Both the position numbers and the translations under genes were made by a program. The notes under the pieces are model-generated. The model did not search any database. It was not told where the DNA came from and saw nothing but the letters and a program-made list of their open reading frames with translations. DNA of 64,000 nt from Manis javanica (taxonomy: Eukaryota > Chordata > Mammalia > Pholidota > Manidae), in contig NC_133167.1 of NCBI RefSeq assembly GCF_040802235.1, forward strand, positions 40,050,001-40,114,000, in the 5' to 3' direction. Below are positions 40,701-49,261 of the stretch, in pieces; within the stretch, counting starts at the first letter, position 1; each line of letters starts with the position of its first letter.

Positions 40701-43700
40701 AAAATTCCTCTTTGTTAAGGCTAAATGCGGCTCAGTAAGTCAGCGAGTTCATCCCAGTGAGCATCAGCCACATCAGGGAGTTGAATTCCATTGATCGAGC
40801 AACCACACCAAGGAGTAGTCATGGATGAATGGATAAAGGATATCTAAGTAGCACCTAAACCCAGAATATCAAAGTGGATGGTTAATCTGCATTGCTGAAA
40901 TAAAGCTTCTGAAATGAAAGTCTAAGATCAGAAACGTTTAAAATCAAAGATAATTGTCAAAAATAAACAGTTATAAACTGAAATAACGGAACAGATAATA
41001 CTGGAAAGGAGGAACCAAACAAAATATCCCGAAGGAAGAAGTTTGGTTAATCTTATTTTTGATGGGGTAAAAAAGAAAAAGCAGTTAGCTGAAATTATCC
41101 TAGTGAGTAATCCCGGAATGTACAGACTTCTAAAAGGACCCTTGTCCAGATGTAAGGAAAGGCCAAAGTACTGAAAAGATAAAAGTTCACGTATGAGAAC
41201 GACTCAAGACACATCAGGAAAGCAAAATAGTAAATACAAGTGATTAGTCAAAAAGTCACTAATGAAGATACCCTTCACTATGCCCAGGATGTGTAGTTTA
41301 ATGGAAAACGACAAGTAAAGAGTGTGTCTTTTTACCAAAAAGTAGATTAAAATAATCTAGCACTGCCTGATCTGAAAAATGGAAGGATAAAAGAGCCCTT
41401 TTAAAGTGGTTTTAACATAATGTATTTGCCATATCGAAAAAAGGATAACATTACAAAAAACCTAAAATCCCTAAAATGAAACATAAAAAAACAAACAAAT
41501 AAAAAGAAAAAAGATTCCTGTAAAAGTTCAATAAACATTAATGATATTTCACTGAATGTGAATATCATTTTCTGGTGATGACCCCTATTCAATGCAAACT
41601 GGCAAATCACTGTTGGCACAATCCCCTCCAAACTTCTGACTATATTTTCCAAATAATACAGTATGACTATGTCATTAGACTATGTCAATAGAGTATGAAA
41701 TTGCTATTGTCAGTAATCCCCACTGAACACACCCTGTCTTATGATTTCCATGCACATCAATATTGCCTCTTCACGTTCTCCTCGAGCAAAGCGAATGTTG
41801 GCTTCACCCATGAGACCTCTCAGAGCTCTGGGAAGTTTACTCCGAGGCCTCTTCTCCTGTACAGAAGAAAAATGACATTTAGATTAAAATATAGTCATGT
41901 CTTAGATTTCAATTCCAATCAAGTTAATAAATACCTAATACAGAATGGAAGTGAAATTTTCCTTTAAAACTTTTCAGAGTTCCAAATTGAGAACTAAGGA
42001 CTAAATGGCTGCAGTTCTAACTGACTTATTAACGTTAAAGTCTGTATTTGAGGAAAAAGTCTAAAACTCAATCTCAGGAAAGAATGAAAATCATTCTATA
42101 ATACTCTTCAAAAAGAAACACCTTAGAAAATTAAAACAAAAAGCAAACAAAAAAATCTTCCTGCAGTAGAAAGTTCAAAGCATAGCAAAATGTAAAAAAA
42201 TGTAAAAACTAAAGTGGTCAGGGATTACTAAACTATTAATTAGAAAAATAAATGTAGACCTGGATGCTGCAAAATGGATTTATATGCCAGAAGATTTATG
42301 ATCTACTGAAGATCACGCTCCTTTCAAATTCATCTATTCATGAGTATGGTTAAAAAATATTGTTATAATATGGGCCTTTTAATAGCAAACTATAGTACAT
42401 TTTGATATATCCAATAACTACATTCTCACATTCTTTAAAAATCTGTAAAATGAAACATAAGAAATCAGTAACAGTAGTTGTCTCAGTATTTCCTTTCTTA
42501 CAGTTTGAATTCTTTCCAAATATATGTATAATTTAAAGATTTCTTTCTCAATTACTCCACCACATTTTTACATTCTGTTTATAAATACCAAAATAAGTAA
42601 CAACTTACTTTCATCATTTTCTTGGTTTCACGGTTAAGAACCATCTCCAATACAAACACATCACCTGCACTGGGCTGCTCAGGGGCTTCTTCTTCCTCCT
42701 CCTCTTCTTCCTCGTCCTCCTCATCATCTTCATTCTCTCCAAGCATGGAAGCAAACACTTTGTGAACTGACTTACTGACTCCATCCGATGTTTCTCCTGA
42801 AGAAAGACACATTAAGGTCGCAAATAAAAGCTTTAGAAAACCCAGTAATCAAAAGAAAAAAAAACAGCATATTTGGAACATGAATTTCTACCCTAGCAAT
42901 AACAAACTTGAAAGTAAAACACAGACAAATGAACACTCCCAAAGACAACCCAAAGAAGACTATTACAAAGCCATGTATTTCATGACTCATCCTCTGCACG
43001 TCATCCAGATATATAGGCAACATTAAGTGAGAAGTCAGAAGCACACGTAGTAAATTAAAAGCAGGGATGAAAAAAATAAAAGAAATGTAAGACATTGTGA
43101 ATAAAGTGAAGGTTCCTGTGGCCAGGATTCTCACCTGGCCCTGGTTGTCTAGCTCACTACACATGTGTGGGCAATACATTGTTATTGGCTCCACACGGTG
43201 GCACTGCTGCAAGCGTGCAAGAGAGCAGAGCGAGACTGCAGTGCAGGCAGCTCCAAGGACAGAGACAGAGACGACTGTAGGGCAGGAAGGCCCAGGGACA
43301 GAGACTGAGCTTGCTGCATGCAGACTCTCTCTGAATGGACAGGATTCTAGTGATTGACCTGCCACCGTAGAAATAAAGTTAGGTATAACCCTTTCACCCC
43401 AAGAACATTCTACTGTTATTTCTCGGGTCACACTGAATCCATAGTGAACTTGTCCGGGTCTGAAACCCATTGGCAAGACACACATAGACCTAAGAATTAA
43501 GTGTGTGGTACAGAACCAGGTGGTATAAGCACAGTGGTTAAAGTGAGGCCTCTAGAGCCAACCTGTCTGGTTTCAAATTTCATATCCATCTATCATTAGC
43601 TAAGTCATCTTGGGAAAATTGGGTAAAGCTCTCTGTACGTCAGTTTCTTCATTTGAAAAAAGAGGTTAATAATAATGTCTGCCTTATAGGGCTACTCTGA

Positions 43701-46700
43701 GGATGAGCTGTTTTTACATACACGCACTTAGAATAATGCTCAGCATATAGTAAGAAACTACTAATTGTTATTACTAATATTAAAATACTATTATTTCAGG
43801 ACAAAATAACATGACCTATTTCATTTGTATCTGAGGATATCACTATGTAGAATGATTTTTTTGACTTCATAATCATGATGTTAGATAATCAAGAAGAGGT
43901 TAAATTTAGAAGCTAATTTTCTGTTAAAGCAGAAACATGTAACATTTTAGAAAAGTTCCAACAAAATATAAAACATATATTAATTATTAAAAATTAAAAT
44001 ACATACATATACACACACACAGACATATTTGTGTTCAAAAATCCTTAAGCTTATTCACTTATGTGAAATGCCTCAAGCACCCCAAAGATACTGGATAAAT
44101 GAGATAGTCAATATGTTTAAGGAAGAAAACATTTTTAAAAAAAACCTCCACATGCTCTAAGCAACAAATTATTATTATTATTATGAAGTCATAACAATCA
44201 TCTTCAAGAATTCTGAGCATCCATATTCAAATAAATGTGAAACGTATAAAATAAAATCCTACCAATGAATAAAATTACAGTAACAGAAAAAAAGAGAAAA
44301 GTCACATGGTCGTCTTGTTAGACACAGAAGCATTTGATGAAATGTAACACCCATTCCTAATAAAAACTATGTCAACTAGAAATGGAGGGGAATATCTTTG
44401 ATTTAATAAAGAGTATCTTCAAAAAGTTTTCCACAGTTAATGGTAAATTATTCAAAGTTAATGGGAATGAGACAAGGGTGCCTACTATCACCACTACTTT
44501 CAACACTTTACTAGAGGCCTTAGCTGATGTAATAAGAGAAATAAAAGGTATAAAGGTGGAAAGGAAGAAATAAAACTCATTATCCACAGATGACATGATT
44601 AAGTATGTAGATGATCCAAAATAATCTACAAACTGTCAGAATACATGAATTTAGCTAGGTTCCTGGATACAAGGTCTATATAAAAAAAACTGTAGTTTTC
44701 ATATCATCAATAATGAAAGGAAAATGAAAAGAGGGCCCTATTTGCACGGTATGTAGGAAAAGTGCAAGAATTTCACAGTGATAGTCAGCAATGTATAAGA
44801 GGAAAAAGACAACAAGTACAATAGCCATATATTCCAATTAGCAGACTTGGCCAAAGCCTATTCAAAACTGACCCCTTTTTCTGCTCTGAAATATGTTCAT
44901 GCTAACCAAGGGTCTTGGTAGAATTCTGGGACAATTTCTTTCTAGGAAATTGGGAGCTTTATGTCTTTAAAGGACTGACAGGATTACTTGAGCTGAGGTC
45001 ATCCAGCCCTTGTGTGCCTGACAACTTATGATGAGCTGGAATTGGATTCCATCAACCCCTTTTTATAGGAAGGGCCTGGTGGCCACCTCTCAGGGACAAA
45101 TTTAGGCAAAACGACTGGCAGGTATCCAAGGGTATCTGCTACCACAGTTGCACCTCAAAGACCTGATGATGTAATAGCTACTCCTGAATAGATAAGGAAG
45201 GACCCATAGGTTGTTAACAACTTCACCCTCCTTTTCCACATCACCTGCCTGGCAATATTAGAAATTTCAACACCCATTTTTCTCTCTTCTTTGCCCTTTC
45301 TTACTCACTTGGTCCAAGGAGGCAGAAATAAAACTTGTTTTCTGTTCCCAATTCGTGTGTGTTCTCCGTATAGAAGTTTACGTGTTTAGGGGGAAAAGAA
45401 CCAGTTTTTACTTCTACCCCTTAGAACTAGGAACTTTAGTTTTCAATCAGACCCTATAAACAAAGCTACACTCTAACTGATAGTTCAGCATCACAGGTAA
45501 CTTGACATGGGTAAATGGACACCATAAAGTATTATCATACTCTGATCATTAGAGTTTTATTTATCACTAGAAATTAATAAATATGCATGATATTTCATCA
45601 TTTAGGCTCTGATGAGTTTAATTAGTCTGGTGCACTAACCAAATTTAATTTTCTGGACATACAGAATGAGGACTGAATCCTAGAATGCAGTAGCATACCA
45701 TGCTGTGTGGGAGGTCCCATCTGGGCAGCCAACTGGCCTTGTATTCTGAGATTTCTATCTTACCTTCTATAACTAAAGCAGTGGTTTGGAAGCCACTCTG
45801 CAGAGAACTATAATCCATTACATGTTTTGGGAGTATAATCTGGAAGTAATTAGTAACCGATGGGGCCGATTAAAAAAATAATGACTCTAAAAAAGCTCCC
45901 AAATACTCATGTCAATTTGAAATACTTTTCCACAAATATAAGCCATAAAACTAATCATTACCATATTCAATAATTCAACAAATATTTACTGAGCACCTAC
46001 TACACACCAAGCATTATGCTCCTACTAAACCAGGTTATCAACAACAGAGTATCGTTGCAATGAAAAATATTTTTACTAAATTATTAGGTATTTCACACAG
46101 GCAGCAAATGATCTTAACATACCTTCACTGACATCTTTGTCCTGGGATTTCGTAGAATCTTTTCGCGATGAGGATGGAAATTCAGAGTCATATGGACTTT
46201 CATCAGCTGATAACTTTCCTTTTTCCTGAAGACTCTGTGATTGAAAATTAATTAATGATTCCAAAAACTAATGCAGATTTAGCTCTCCCCAGTTAAGAAT
46301 AGAGCGTTTGCCTTTTTCTATTTCTATAAAACTTGAGCTCTGCACACAGAGTATGTGGAATCTAAATTTGAATATTGTCAAATCATTGCAGAGTATTTAG
46401 GTCTCATTCCTCACGATTATCTGAATCAGTTATTGGTAAAAAATAATAAAACTCTTAATGATTTCATTTATCTAAATGTTGTCTCCTAGCTTTTTAAAAG
46501 GCAAGAGTGGGGCACCATTAGTCTCATGAATTAGGAAAGAATCCACCAGCTAATTTCAAGGGTGCAATTACTTCTATCTTCCCTCGCATTTTAAATTTGT
46601 GAGAACACATGGAAAGCTCAGATAGTTCAAAGTAAGTATGAAAAAAACACGTGAGTGAAGATTTGTTCTCAGGAAAATTAACTTTTCTGCCCAAAATTCC

Positions 46701-47257
46701 ATCACACCACTGGGAGACTCCTCAAAAACGGGGGCTCAAATCCTTCAGTTTAGAAATTGAGACACTGAGGTCTTAAGGAAGAGAGGGGAAGTGTCCACCC
46801 AAAGTCACAAAAAGACTTGGTTGCAAACTAGGGCTCGAACCACAAACTCTCCAAACTCCACTCCCCACTCCCCTATTTAACGTGCCAGCGTTAGGCTACC
46901 CTCAAGTAAAAATTTACTATTTCGGAAAAGAAAAAGGGAGGTTACTACTGAGACAGTTTTTTAGTGGGGGAAACGTTTTTAAAAGGAGCTGAGCACAGGC
47001 ATGAGGTGAGAACCGAGGTTTCGGTAAGAAGGGGGTTAGAAGCTACTGGAAGTTCCCGGCTGTCCCATCACGGAGAATGGGGTCCTCCGGGTCCCCCATA
47101 TCTAACTGTATTACGGCAAGACAGCGAGGTGCTTCCGGGCCTAGCATCTCCTCACTTTCTTCTCGCGCGTTTTTCTCTCTTCTCTCCGCCTTTCGAACTC
47201 CTCAAAGGAGATCTTTCCTTCCAGGTAGTCGATGAGCTCCGGGCTGAACCCCGACAT
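18090..47257 (-). CDS. GTF3C3: GTF3C3, TFIIIC subunit 3 (TFIIIC102), 18 coding exons, two disabling lesions
   Basis: Encodes the TPR-rich tauA subunit of general transcription factor IIIC, which binds the A/B boxes of tRNA-type promoters in the nucleus and helps recruit TFIIIB to RNA polymerase III genes. I placed 18 coding exons by similarity to the human protein recalled from memory (886 residues). They sum to 2651 bases, one short of 883 codons plus stop. Layout: a short N-terminal region, an acidic tract (around residues 90-110), then TPR arrays to the C terminus ending TYCSI. Every intron has AG acceptors and GT donors, and phases agree except in exon 8. As read, a 1-base deficit in exon 8 shifts the frame into a TAG at 32115-32117, and exon 16 has an in-frame TAA at 22715-22717. 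It may be the functional locus with sequence errors, a null allele, or a decaying duplicate. Identity is certain; functional status is not. Confidence 0.97.
18213..19602 (-). other. GTF3C3 intron 17 with old L1
   Basis: Contains a plus-strand L1ME-type ORF2 piece at about 18470-18770 (TCTTGGGTAGGAAAGGCCCT then AAGATTAATAGATTTGACTT). The rest is anonymous. Confidence 0.75.
19603..19755 (-). CDS. GTF3C3: GTF3C3 coding exon 17, TPR
   Basis: Residues 793-843: GFSFLNRYLSLRGPCQESFY, then NLGRGLHQLGLIHLAIHYYQ and KALELPPLVAE, a classic TPR. Acceptor TTGGTAG, donor GTATGG, phase 0 at both ends. Fully open. Confidence 0.96.
19756..22684 (-). other. GTF3C3 intron 16 with L2 tail
   Basis: An L2 3' end on the plus strand at about 21655-21760 (TATATCCCCAGTTCCTGGCA). 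Otherwise AT-rich with nothing identified. Confidence 0.7.
22685..22809 (-). pseudogene. GTF3C3: GTF3C3 coding exon 16 with in-frame TAA
   Basis: Should code residues 751-792. It reads QYVQAFRTHPHEPLYSLCIG, LSFIHMASQK, then TAA at 22715-22717 where human has Tyr, then VLRRHALIVQ in the same frame to a GTAATT donor at 22683-22684. Conserved residues on both sides and the right exon length (125, phase 0 exit) show the stop lies inside the exon, not past a boundary. It would remove about 102 of 883 residues. The change also makes a near-perfect donor (AA followed by GTAAGT); using it shifts the frame into exon 17. Two other positions differ from human at conserved sites (D to H, F to L). Confidence 0.9.
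22810..24482 (-). other. GTF3C3 intron 15
   Basis: Holds a MIR near its left (exon 15) end; the rest is unassigned AT-rich DNA. Confidence 0.6.
24232..24450 (-). mobile_element. MIR SINE, antisense
   Basis: Reverse-complement MIR: ACTATATGTGCCACGCATTG, AAGAAACTGAGGCAAAAG and CTGGCTCTTAACCACTAGGC in order. Ends about 30 bases from the exon 15 donor. Confidence 0.9.
24483..24673 (-). CDS. GTF3C3: GTF3C3 coding exon 15
   Basis: Residues 687-751: IMVMENVNKPQLWNIFNQVT, then RHHRFCLRLMLKNPDNHALC and a TPR, GHNAFVSGSFKHAL. Acceptor ATCTTAG, donor GTAAGT, phase 1 exit. Nearly identical to human. Confidence 0.97.
25003..25160 (-). mobile_element. MIR SINE, antisense
   Basis: GCATGCCAGGCATTGTTAAA, CCCATGAGGTGG and ACTGAGACACAAGAGGTTAA follow MIR order in reverse. 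Lies in intron 14. Confidence 0.85.
25272..25509 (-). CDS. GTF3C3: GTF3C3 coding exon 14 (longest)
   Basis: Residues 608-687: LTKDDWWNLLLKAIYSLCDL, then RFQEAELLVDSSLEYYSFYD and NFRKAYNYIR. Helical-repeat region of the C-terminal array. Acceptor CATTTTAG, donor GTGATT, phase 2 exit. Confidence 0.97.
25510..27357 (-). other. GTF3C3 intron 13 with old L1 3' fragment
   Basis: About 26070-26360 resembles an L1M 3' region on the plus strand (TTATGAAACTGCTATCCAAT, GGAATATTCA). The rest is unassigned. Confidence 0.5.
27358..27493 (-). CDS. GTF3C3: GTF3C3 coding exon 13
   Basis: Residues 563-608: VAMNRAQVCLISSSKSGERH then LYLIKVSRDKISD and NCDAK. Acceptor AATGCAG, donor GTAATT, phase 1 exit. The open frame continues past the donor for about 20 codons, but conservation stops at the donor. 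Confidence 0.96.
28126..28227 (-). CDS. GTF3C3: GTF3C3 coding exon 12
   Basis: Residues 529-562, ELKLLLHRSTLLFSQGKMYG then YVDTLLTMLAMLLK. Exactly 34 codons, phase 0 at both ends, so it could be skipped without frame change. Acceptor TTATTTAG, donor GTGGGT. Confidence 0.95.
28538..28740 (-). CDS. GTF3C3: GTF3C3 coding exon 11, TPR
   Basis: Residues 461-528: CLKALGYMERAAESYEKVVD, a textbook TPR, followed by APLHLDARISLSTLQQQLGR and PEKALEALEPMYDPD. Acceptor CATTTTAG, donor GTAGGC, phase 0 exit. Confidence 0.97.
28741..30951 (-). other. GTF3C3 intron 10 with antisense L1 tail
   Basis: About 28980-29160 matches antisense L1M 3' sequence (TTGACATTTAAGTTATTTCT then AATAAATAACACC). The rest is unassigned. 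Confidence 0.5.
30952..31123 (-). CDS. GTF3C3: GTF3C3 coding exon 10, TPR
   Basis: Residues 404-461: PLLTALVEQNPEDMGDLYLD, then VAEAFLDVGEYNSALPLLSA and ERYNLAVVWLRHA, start of the second TPR array. Acceptor CATCCTAG, donor GTAATA, phase 1 exit. Matches human almost throughout. Confidence 0.97.
31390..31795 (+). mobile_element. L2 LINE 3' end
   Basis: ORF2 tail and 3' UTR of L2: AAATGTCACATTCTCAAGGA, GGCCTTTCTTGACCC, GAGCACTTATCACC and the terminal TGAATGCTCAATACA. In intron 9. Confidence 0.9.
32056..32159 (-). CDS. GTF3C3: GTF3C3 coding exon 9
   Basis: Residues 369-403: NENVTCTIPDGIPIDITVKL then MVCLVHLNILEPLN, the linker between N- and C-terminal TPR arrays. Acceptor CCCATAG, donor GTAAGT, phase 0 exit. 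Two bases complete the Ala codon begun in exon 8. Confidence 0.94.
32160..35510 (-). other. GTF3C3 intron 8
   Basis: Large intron with no identified gene. A possible hAT-type fragment lies near 33297-33380 (GTGCTACTCAAAGGGTATAG), uncertain. 34340-34500 faintly resembles an L2 tail. Confidence 0.45.
35511..35582 (-). pseudogene. GTF3C3: GTF3C3 coding exon 8, one base short
   Basis: Should code residues 345-369. The acceptor CTTCTTTTAG is excellent, but the exon has 72 bases where the phases of exons 7 and 9 need 73. The peptide DFSGIVLEKKTTEEG is clear in one frame, yet the start reads GTAATTAC then GAT, so a base is missing from the Thr codon (between 35575 and 35574). In the frame set by exon 7, translation runs on into a TAG at 32115-32117. 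The donor GTTGTA is also weak. A cryptic acceptor after GAAAAG would restore the frame by dropping about 13 residues, but it has a poor pyrimidine tract. Confidence 0.85.
36138..36285 (-). CDS. GTF3C3: GTF3C3 coding exon 7
   Basis: Residues 295-344: SYYEANDVTSAINII, then SMEDVNIAAELYISN and QYDRALE. Clear acceptor TTTTTTTAG; donor GTAGGA, phase 0 exit. The open frame is intact and the next exon must begin a new codon, which matters for the exon 8 frame problem. Confidence 0.95.
36485..38495 (+). mobile_element. long L2 LINE in intron 6, split by MER5B
   Basis: Degraded L2 ORF2 and 3' UTR. 37640-38490 is clear (TAACTGGTCTCCCTGCTTCT, AAAAGAGCAGCCAGAAC, GTAAGTTCCACAAGG); 36485-36850 and 37040-37640 are weaker. 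Antisense to GTF3C3. An AC microsatellite sits at about 37709-37726. Confidence 0.85.
36854..37030 (+). mobile_element. MER5B-like hAT-Charlie element
   Basis: Starts CAGTACTCTTCAAACTTGAA and contains ATTCTGATCCAGTAG, GCTGGGGCAGGGCC and TCTCAGGTGATC in MER5B order, with an expanded A21 tract at 36902-36922 in the middle. Inserted into the L2. Confidence 0.85.
39411..39431 (+). repeat. AAAC microsatellite
   Basis: About five AAAC units in intron 6, near exon 6. Confidence 0.9.
39574..39739 (-). CDS. GTF3C3: GTF3C3 coding exon 6, TPR units
   Basis: Residues 240-295: ALKYEPTNVRYLWERSSLYE and the following YRRILNLLSPSDGERFMQLA, two further TPR helices. Ends LARDTAK, with Thr where human has Met. 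Acceptor TCTTTAG, donor GTAAGT, phase 2 exit. Confidence 0.95.
40242..40433 (-). CDS. GTF3C3: GTF3C3 coding exon 5, TPR units
   Basis: Residues 176-240, including PLAYEPFSTLAMIYEDQGDM and EWVRLAEMSLEQDNIKQAI, two TPR repeats with the W-L-G-Y-A-F-A-P spacing. Acceptor GTTATAG, donor GTAATT, phase 1 exit. Nearly identical to the human peptide. Confidence 0.97.
40434..41732 (-). other. GTF3C3 intron 4
   Basis: No gene. The stretch 40720-41390 has mixed composition and could be an old element, but nothing could be named. Confidence 0.4.
41733..41856 (-). CDS. GTF3C3: GTF3C3 coding exon 4, first TPR
   Basis: Residues 135-176: EKRPRSKLPRALRGLMGEAN followed by IRFARGEREEAI, a typical TPR helix pair. 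Too fragmentary to stand out by open frame alone; it was found from the conserved peptide. Acceptor CTGTACAG, donor GTGTGT (less usual), phase 1 exit. All 41 full codons are open. Confidence 0.95.
42609..42796 (-). CDS. GTF3C3: GTF3C3 coding exon 3 with acidic tract
   Basis: Residues 72-134. It contains GETSDG, then KVFASMLGENEDD and a run of about nine Glu broken by one Asp, then AGDVFVLEMVLNRETKK. The acidic run is coded by GAG/GAA triplets (plus strand 42688-42734), a length-variable microsatellite in coding DNA. Acceptor TTCTTCAG, donor GTAAGT, phase 0 exit. Confidence 0.95.
43117..43480 (+). mobile_element. probable solo LTR in intron 2
   Basis: A block richer in GC and CpG than its surroundings, bounded TGTGGCC to AAGACA, with a poly(A) signal (GAAATAAAGTT at about 43371) and a short pyrimidine-rich end. 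No internal retroviral sequence flanks it. No convincing target duplication was found. Family not named; it looks younger than neighbouring repeats. Confidence 0.65.
43517..43775 (+). mobile_element. near full-length MIR SINE
   Basis: Runs from CAGTGGTTAAAGTGAGGC through CTAAGTCATCTTGGG and CAGTTTCTTCATTTG to the CAGCATATAGTAAGAAA tail. The best preserved MIR in the window; intron 2, antisense to GTF3C3. Confidence 0.92.
44200..44800 (+). mobile_element. L1 ORF2 reverse transcriptase remnant
   Basis: Includes TTGTTAGACACAGAAGCATT, then GAGACAAGGGTGCCTACTAT and CACAGATGACATGATTAAG, equivalents of the DAEKAFD, RQGCP and ADD regions. Many stops. A TTA microsatellite lies just before it at about 44169-44182. 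Confidence 0.85.
44830..45425 (+). mobile_element. probable LTR
   Basis: A moderately GC block ending in GGCAGAAATAAAACTTG and a TGTTCTCC stretch, the layout of an R/U5 end of an ERV LTR. The 5' limit is uncertain and no internal region was seen. Confidence 0.5.
45955..46035 (-). mobile_element. L2 3' end, antisense
   Basis: TTCAACAAATATTTACTGAG then CACCTACTACACACCAAGCA, the L2 tail in reverse, about 90 bases from GTF3C3 exon 2. Confidence 0.85.
46123..46234 (-). CDS. GTF3C3: GTF3C3 coding exon 2
   Basis: Residues 35-72, beginning SLQEKGKLSADES, a Ser/Asp/Glu-rich, probably disordered linker that varies between mammals. The acceptor is TCACAG and the donor GTATGT; the exon ends after one base of a Gly codon (phase 1). 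Confidence 0.95.
46740..46875 (-). mobile_element. MIR SINE, antisense
   Basis: TTGAGACACTGAGGTCTTAA, CCCAAAGTCACAAAAAG and GGGCTCGAACCACAAACTC follow MIR order in reverse. Intron 1. Confidence 0.8.
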
Positions 47258-47490
47258 GTCTGCGGAGTCCTGACAAGTAGCCCCAGCAACGGTCAGCGCA
47301 GGAGATGCACGAAGTGCGGCGCCTCCCAGTCGCTTTCCGGTGCTGGGGCGCCGAGAGCAGGGATCCGGTGTTCTCACGGGAAACCGGCCCGTACTGCGCC
47401 CCAGCTGCAGCGCCAGGGTTCCGCCGGAGCGTCTGGCCCTGCCTCCTTCCAAGGGGCTCGCCGCTGTGGGCGGGGCCTCCGCGGGCCTGG
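47000..47490 (-). promoter_or_regulatory. GTF3C3: GTF3C3 CpG-island promoter
   Basis: The only strong CpG-dense, GC-rich block in the window, spanning the start codon and first donor of GTF3C3. It has a GC box (GGGCGGGGCC) at about 47469-47478 and no obvious TATA box, as expected of a housekeeping promoter. No gene was recognised on the plus strand, though such islands are often bidirectional. Confidence 0.85.
47156..47257 (-). CDS. GTF3C3: GTF3C3 coding exon 1 (start codon)
   Basis: Codes for residues 1-34, beginning MSGFSPELIDYLEGK and ending with a basic/acidic run (RREERKTREKK). The ATG is at 47255-47257 on the minus strand with G at -3, inside a CpG island. The donor is GTGAGG, phase 0. 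Reading past the donor hits a stop within four codons, so the exon ends here. Confidence 0.96.
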
Positions 47491-47974
47491 TGAGAGCCTA
47501 CTGCCCAGGCTCAGACCGCCTGTTTAAAACTATTAGGGAGTTGGGGGAAAAATGTGATTTCAAGAAATTGTCCTTACCTCAATTATTTCCCTCAATTCTC
47601 CAATCCATTTCTTTTTCTGAATGTTTATTCTTTAAGTTGATTTGATTTTTGTTTTAGAGATTATATTCTGAATTTGACCATTTGCACTGCCATGTAAATG
47701 TTCTACTTTCCAGTTCTCCCCTGCCACAAAATGCTAAAGCCCTCCCCTAATTTATTCTCCAACTCTAATCTCTTCCAATCAATGGCCTCATCAGTTTTCC
47801 TGTTACCCACAAATCCTCAAACTCTCCCTGACTTCAGGCTCCTTCCCAGTCTGTAAAAAAGGTTCTCTGGACTTTATGTTCCACCTCTAACTCCCACCCA
47901 AGTGTTCTTCTTTTCTTAACTATCTTTTAGAAAGAATCAAATGCTTGATATGATTACCATACATTGTTGCCCAT

Positions 47975-48140
47975 TTACTGTAGAGCATGTACTATATCAT
48001 ATGCAGATTATGTACATATCTCAAAATAATCCTTAAAAATGGATGATATTATTCCTAATGCCAAAGTCCTGTATCTAATAAGTGGCAGAGGCAGGTTTGG
48101 AATGCTGGCCTATCTGACTCCAAATCCCATGCTTGAAATT
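47975..48140 (-). mobile_element. MIR SINE, antisense
   Basis: Weak but ordered match: GTAGAGCATGTACTATATCA, TAATAAGTGGCAGAGGCAGG, TATCTGACTCCAAATCCCAT. Confidence 0.65.
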
Positions 48141-48839
48141 AATATAATATACTGCCTCCCCTCCTGGAACTATTTCACCTCCTCCACACTACTGTGGGTT
48201 TTTTTACCTATTTATCTTTGTGAACTCTCCTCAGTAGCCTACTAATCTGTGCCCAATACAAATTTATGTATTAAATTGGATGGAATTCAAAGCGCCTTGG
48301 GAATGGGCAAGGGAATTGAGGCATGGGGAATGCAGCTCAATATGACGCTAAAGTTAGAGATAAGTTACAGGGAGCCTATCACCCCGGCCTTTGTTGCCTC
48401 TTTACCACAATCTAGCTGAGGATAAACAACAGTAGGATGGCAGAATGAGGAGCCAGGACCTGCATGAGCAAGATTTCCAGGTGAGAGAAAAATATCTCAC
48501 AACAGGAAGTCATCCCCTTTCTCATAATGAAGGATCCTCTGGGCACTACTTGGGTATAAAATAAGGCTATCTAGCAGTCTAGGTTGGATTCAGGTACTCT
48601 ACAGAAGTCACAGGGAAATTCTCTCCTCAATTTTTCCAGTCAATTAGGAAACTGCATCTAAGAGGAAGGTAAGAGTCTCTAGTCCTAACTCTCCTAGGAG
48701 AAAAGAAGGGAATCAAAGGGAGGAAAGATAGTCACCTGGTAAGGAGAATGCTCCCCTAAGGTCCAGATGGCTTAGGCTAGCTTATTTTATGATGGGCTGT
48801 CTGGAATACGGGAATAACAGTTGTGAAGGTATAGATTCA

Positions 48840-49255
48840 TGTTGTGGAAATAGGGAGCAAGAGGCAGAAGGACAGTTTTTCCACCGTTAAAAAGAGACAA
48901 CAGGCTCAAAATAGAGTCATGTATGCTAAATCCACATCACCAAAGTGCAACTTAATAGCTAACTTAATTACAGTTTCAACCTCTCTCAACAGTGGAATCT
49001 TAAACCAGTCAATGAGGAATTGCCTTCTCAGCACTAGTGAGGTAATGTGACTGAGAAAACCCTACTGTCCCTTAAAGGAAGGTGATTCTTTGCTATTAAC
49101 TTCCTTGTCCTGCCCTCTTCTGTCTATAAGTCTTTCATTCTGTACAGTTCTTCAGAGCTCCTTTCTGCTGAATGGGATGCTGCCCAGTTCATGAACTGTT
49201 GAATAAAGCCAATAAGGTCTTTGAAATTTATGCAGTTGAATTTTGTTTTTTAACA
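48840..49255 (+). mobile_element. ERV-type LTR
   Basis: Bounded TGTTGTGG to TTTTTAACA, with poly(A) signal GAATAAAGCC at 49201 and the pattern TCTATAAGTCTTTCATTCTG before it. The LTR or a relative may begin as early as 48290. No target duplication was found. The subfamily cannot be named by eye. Confidence 0.7.
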
Positions 49256-49261
49256 ACAGCT

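Noticed and set aside
42772-43485. 237-codon minus-strand open frame, the longest in the window
   Set aside because: It overlaps a solo LTR and the exon 3 boundary, starts in the LTR, and has no recognisable domain. The real GTF3C3 exon 3 uses a different frame and begins at 42796.
46964-47527. 187-codon plus-strand open frame across the GTF3C3 CpG island
   Set aside because: GC-rich DNA has few stop codons. The frame is antisense to exon 1 and shows no domain or splice logic.
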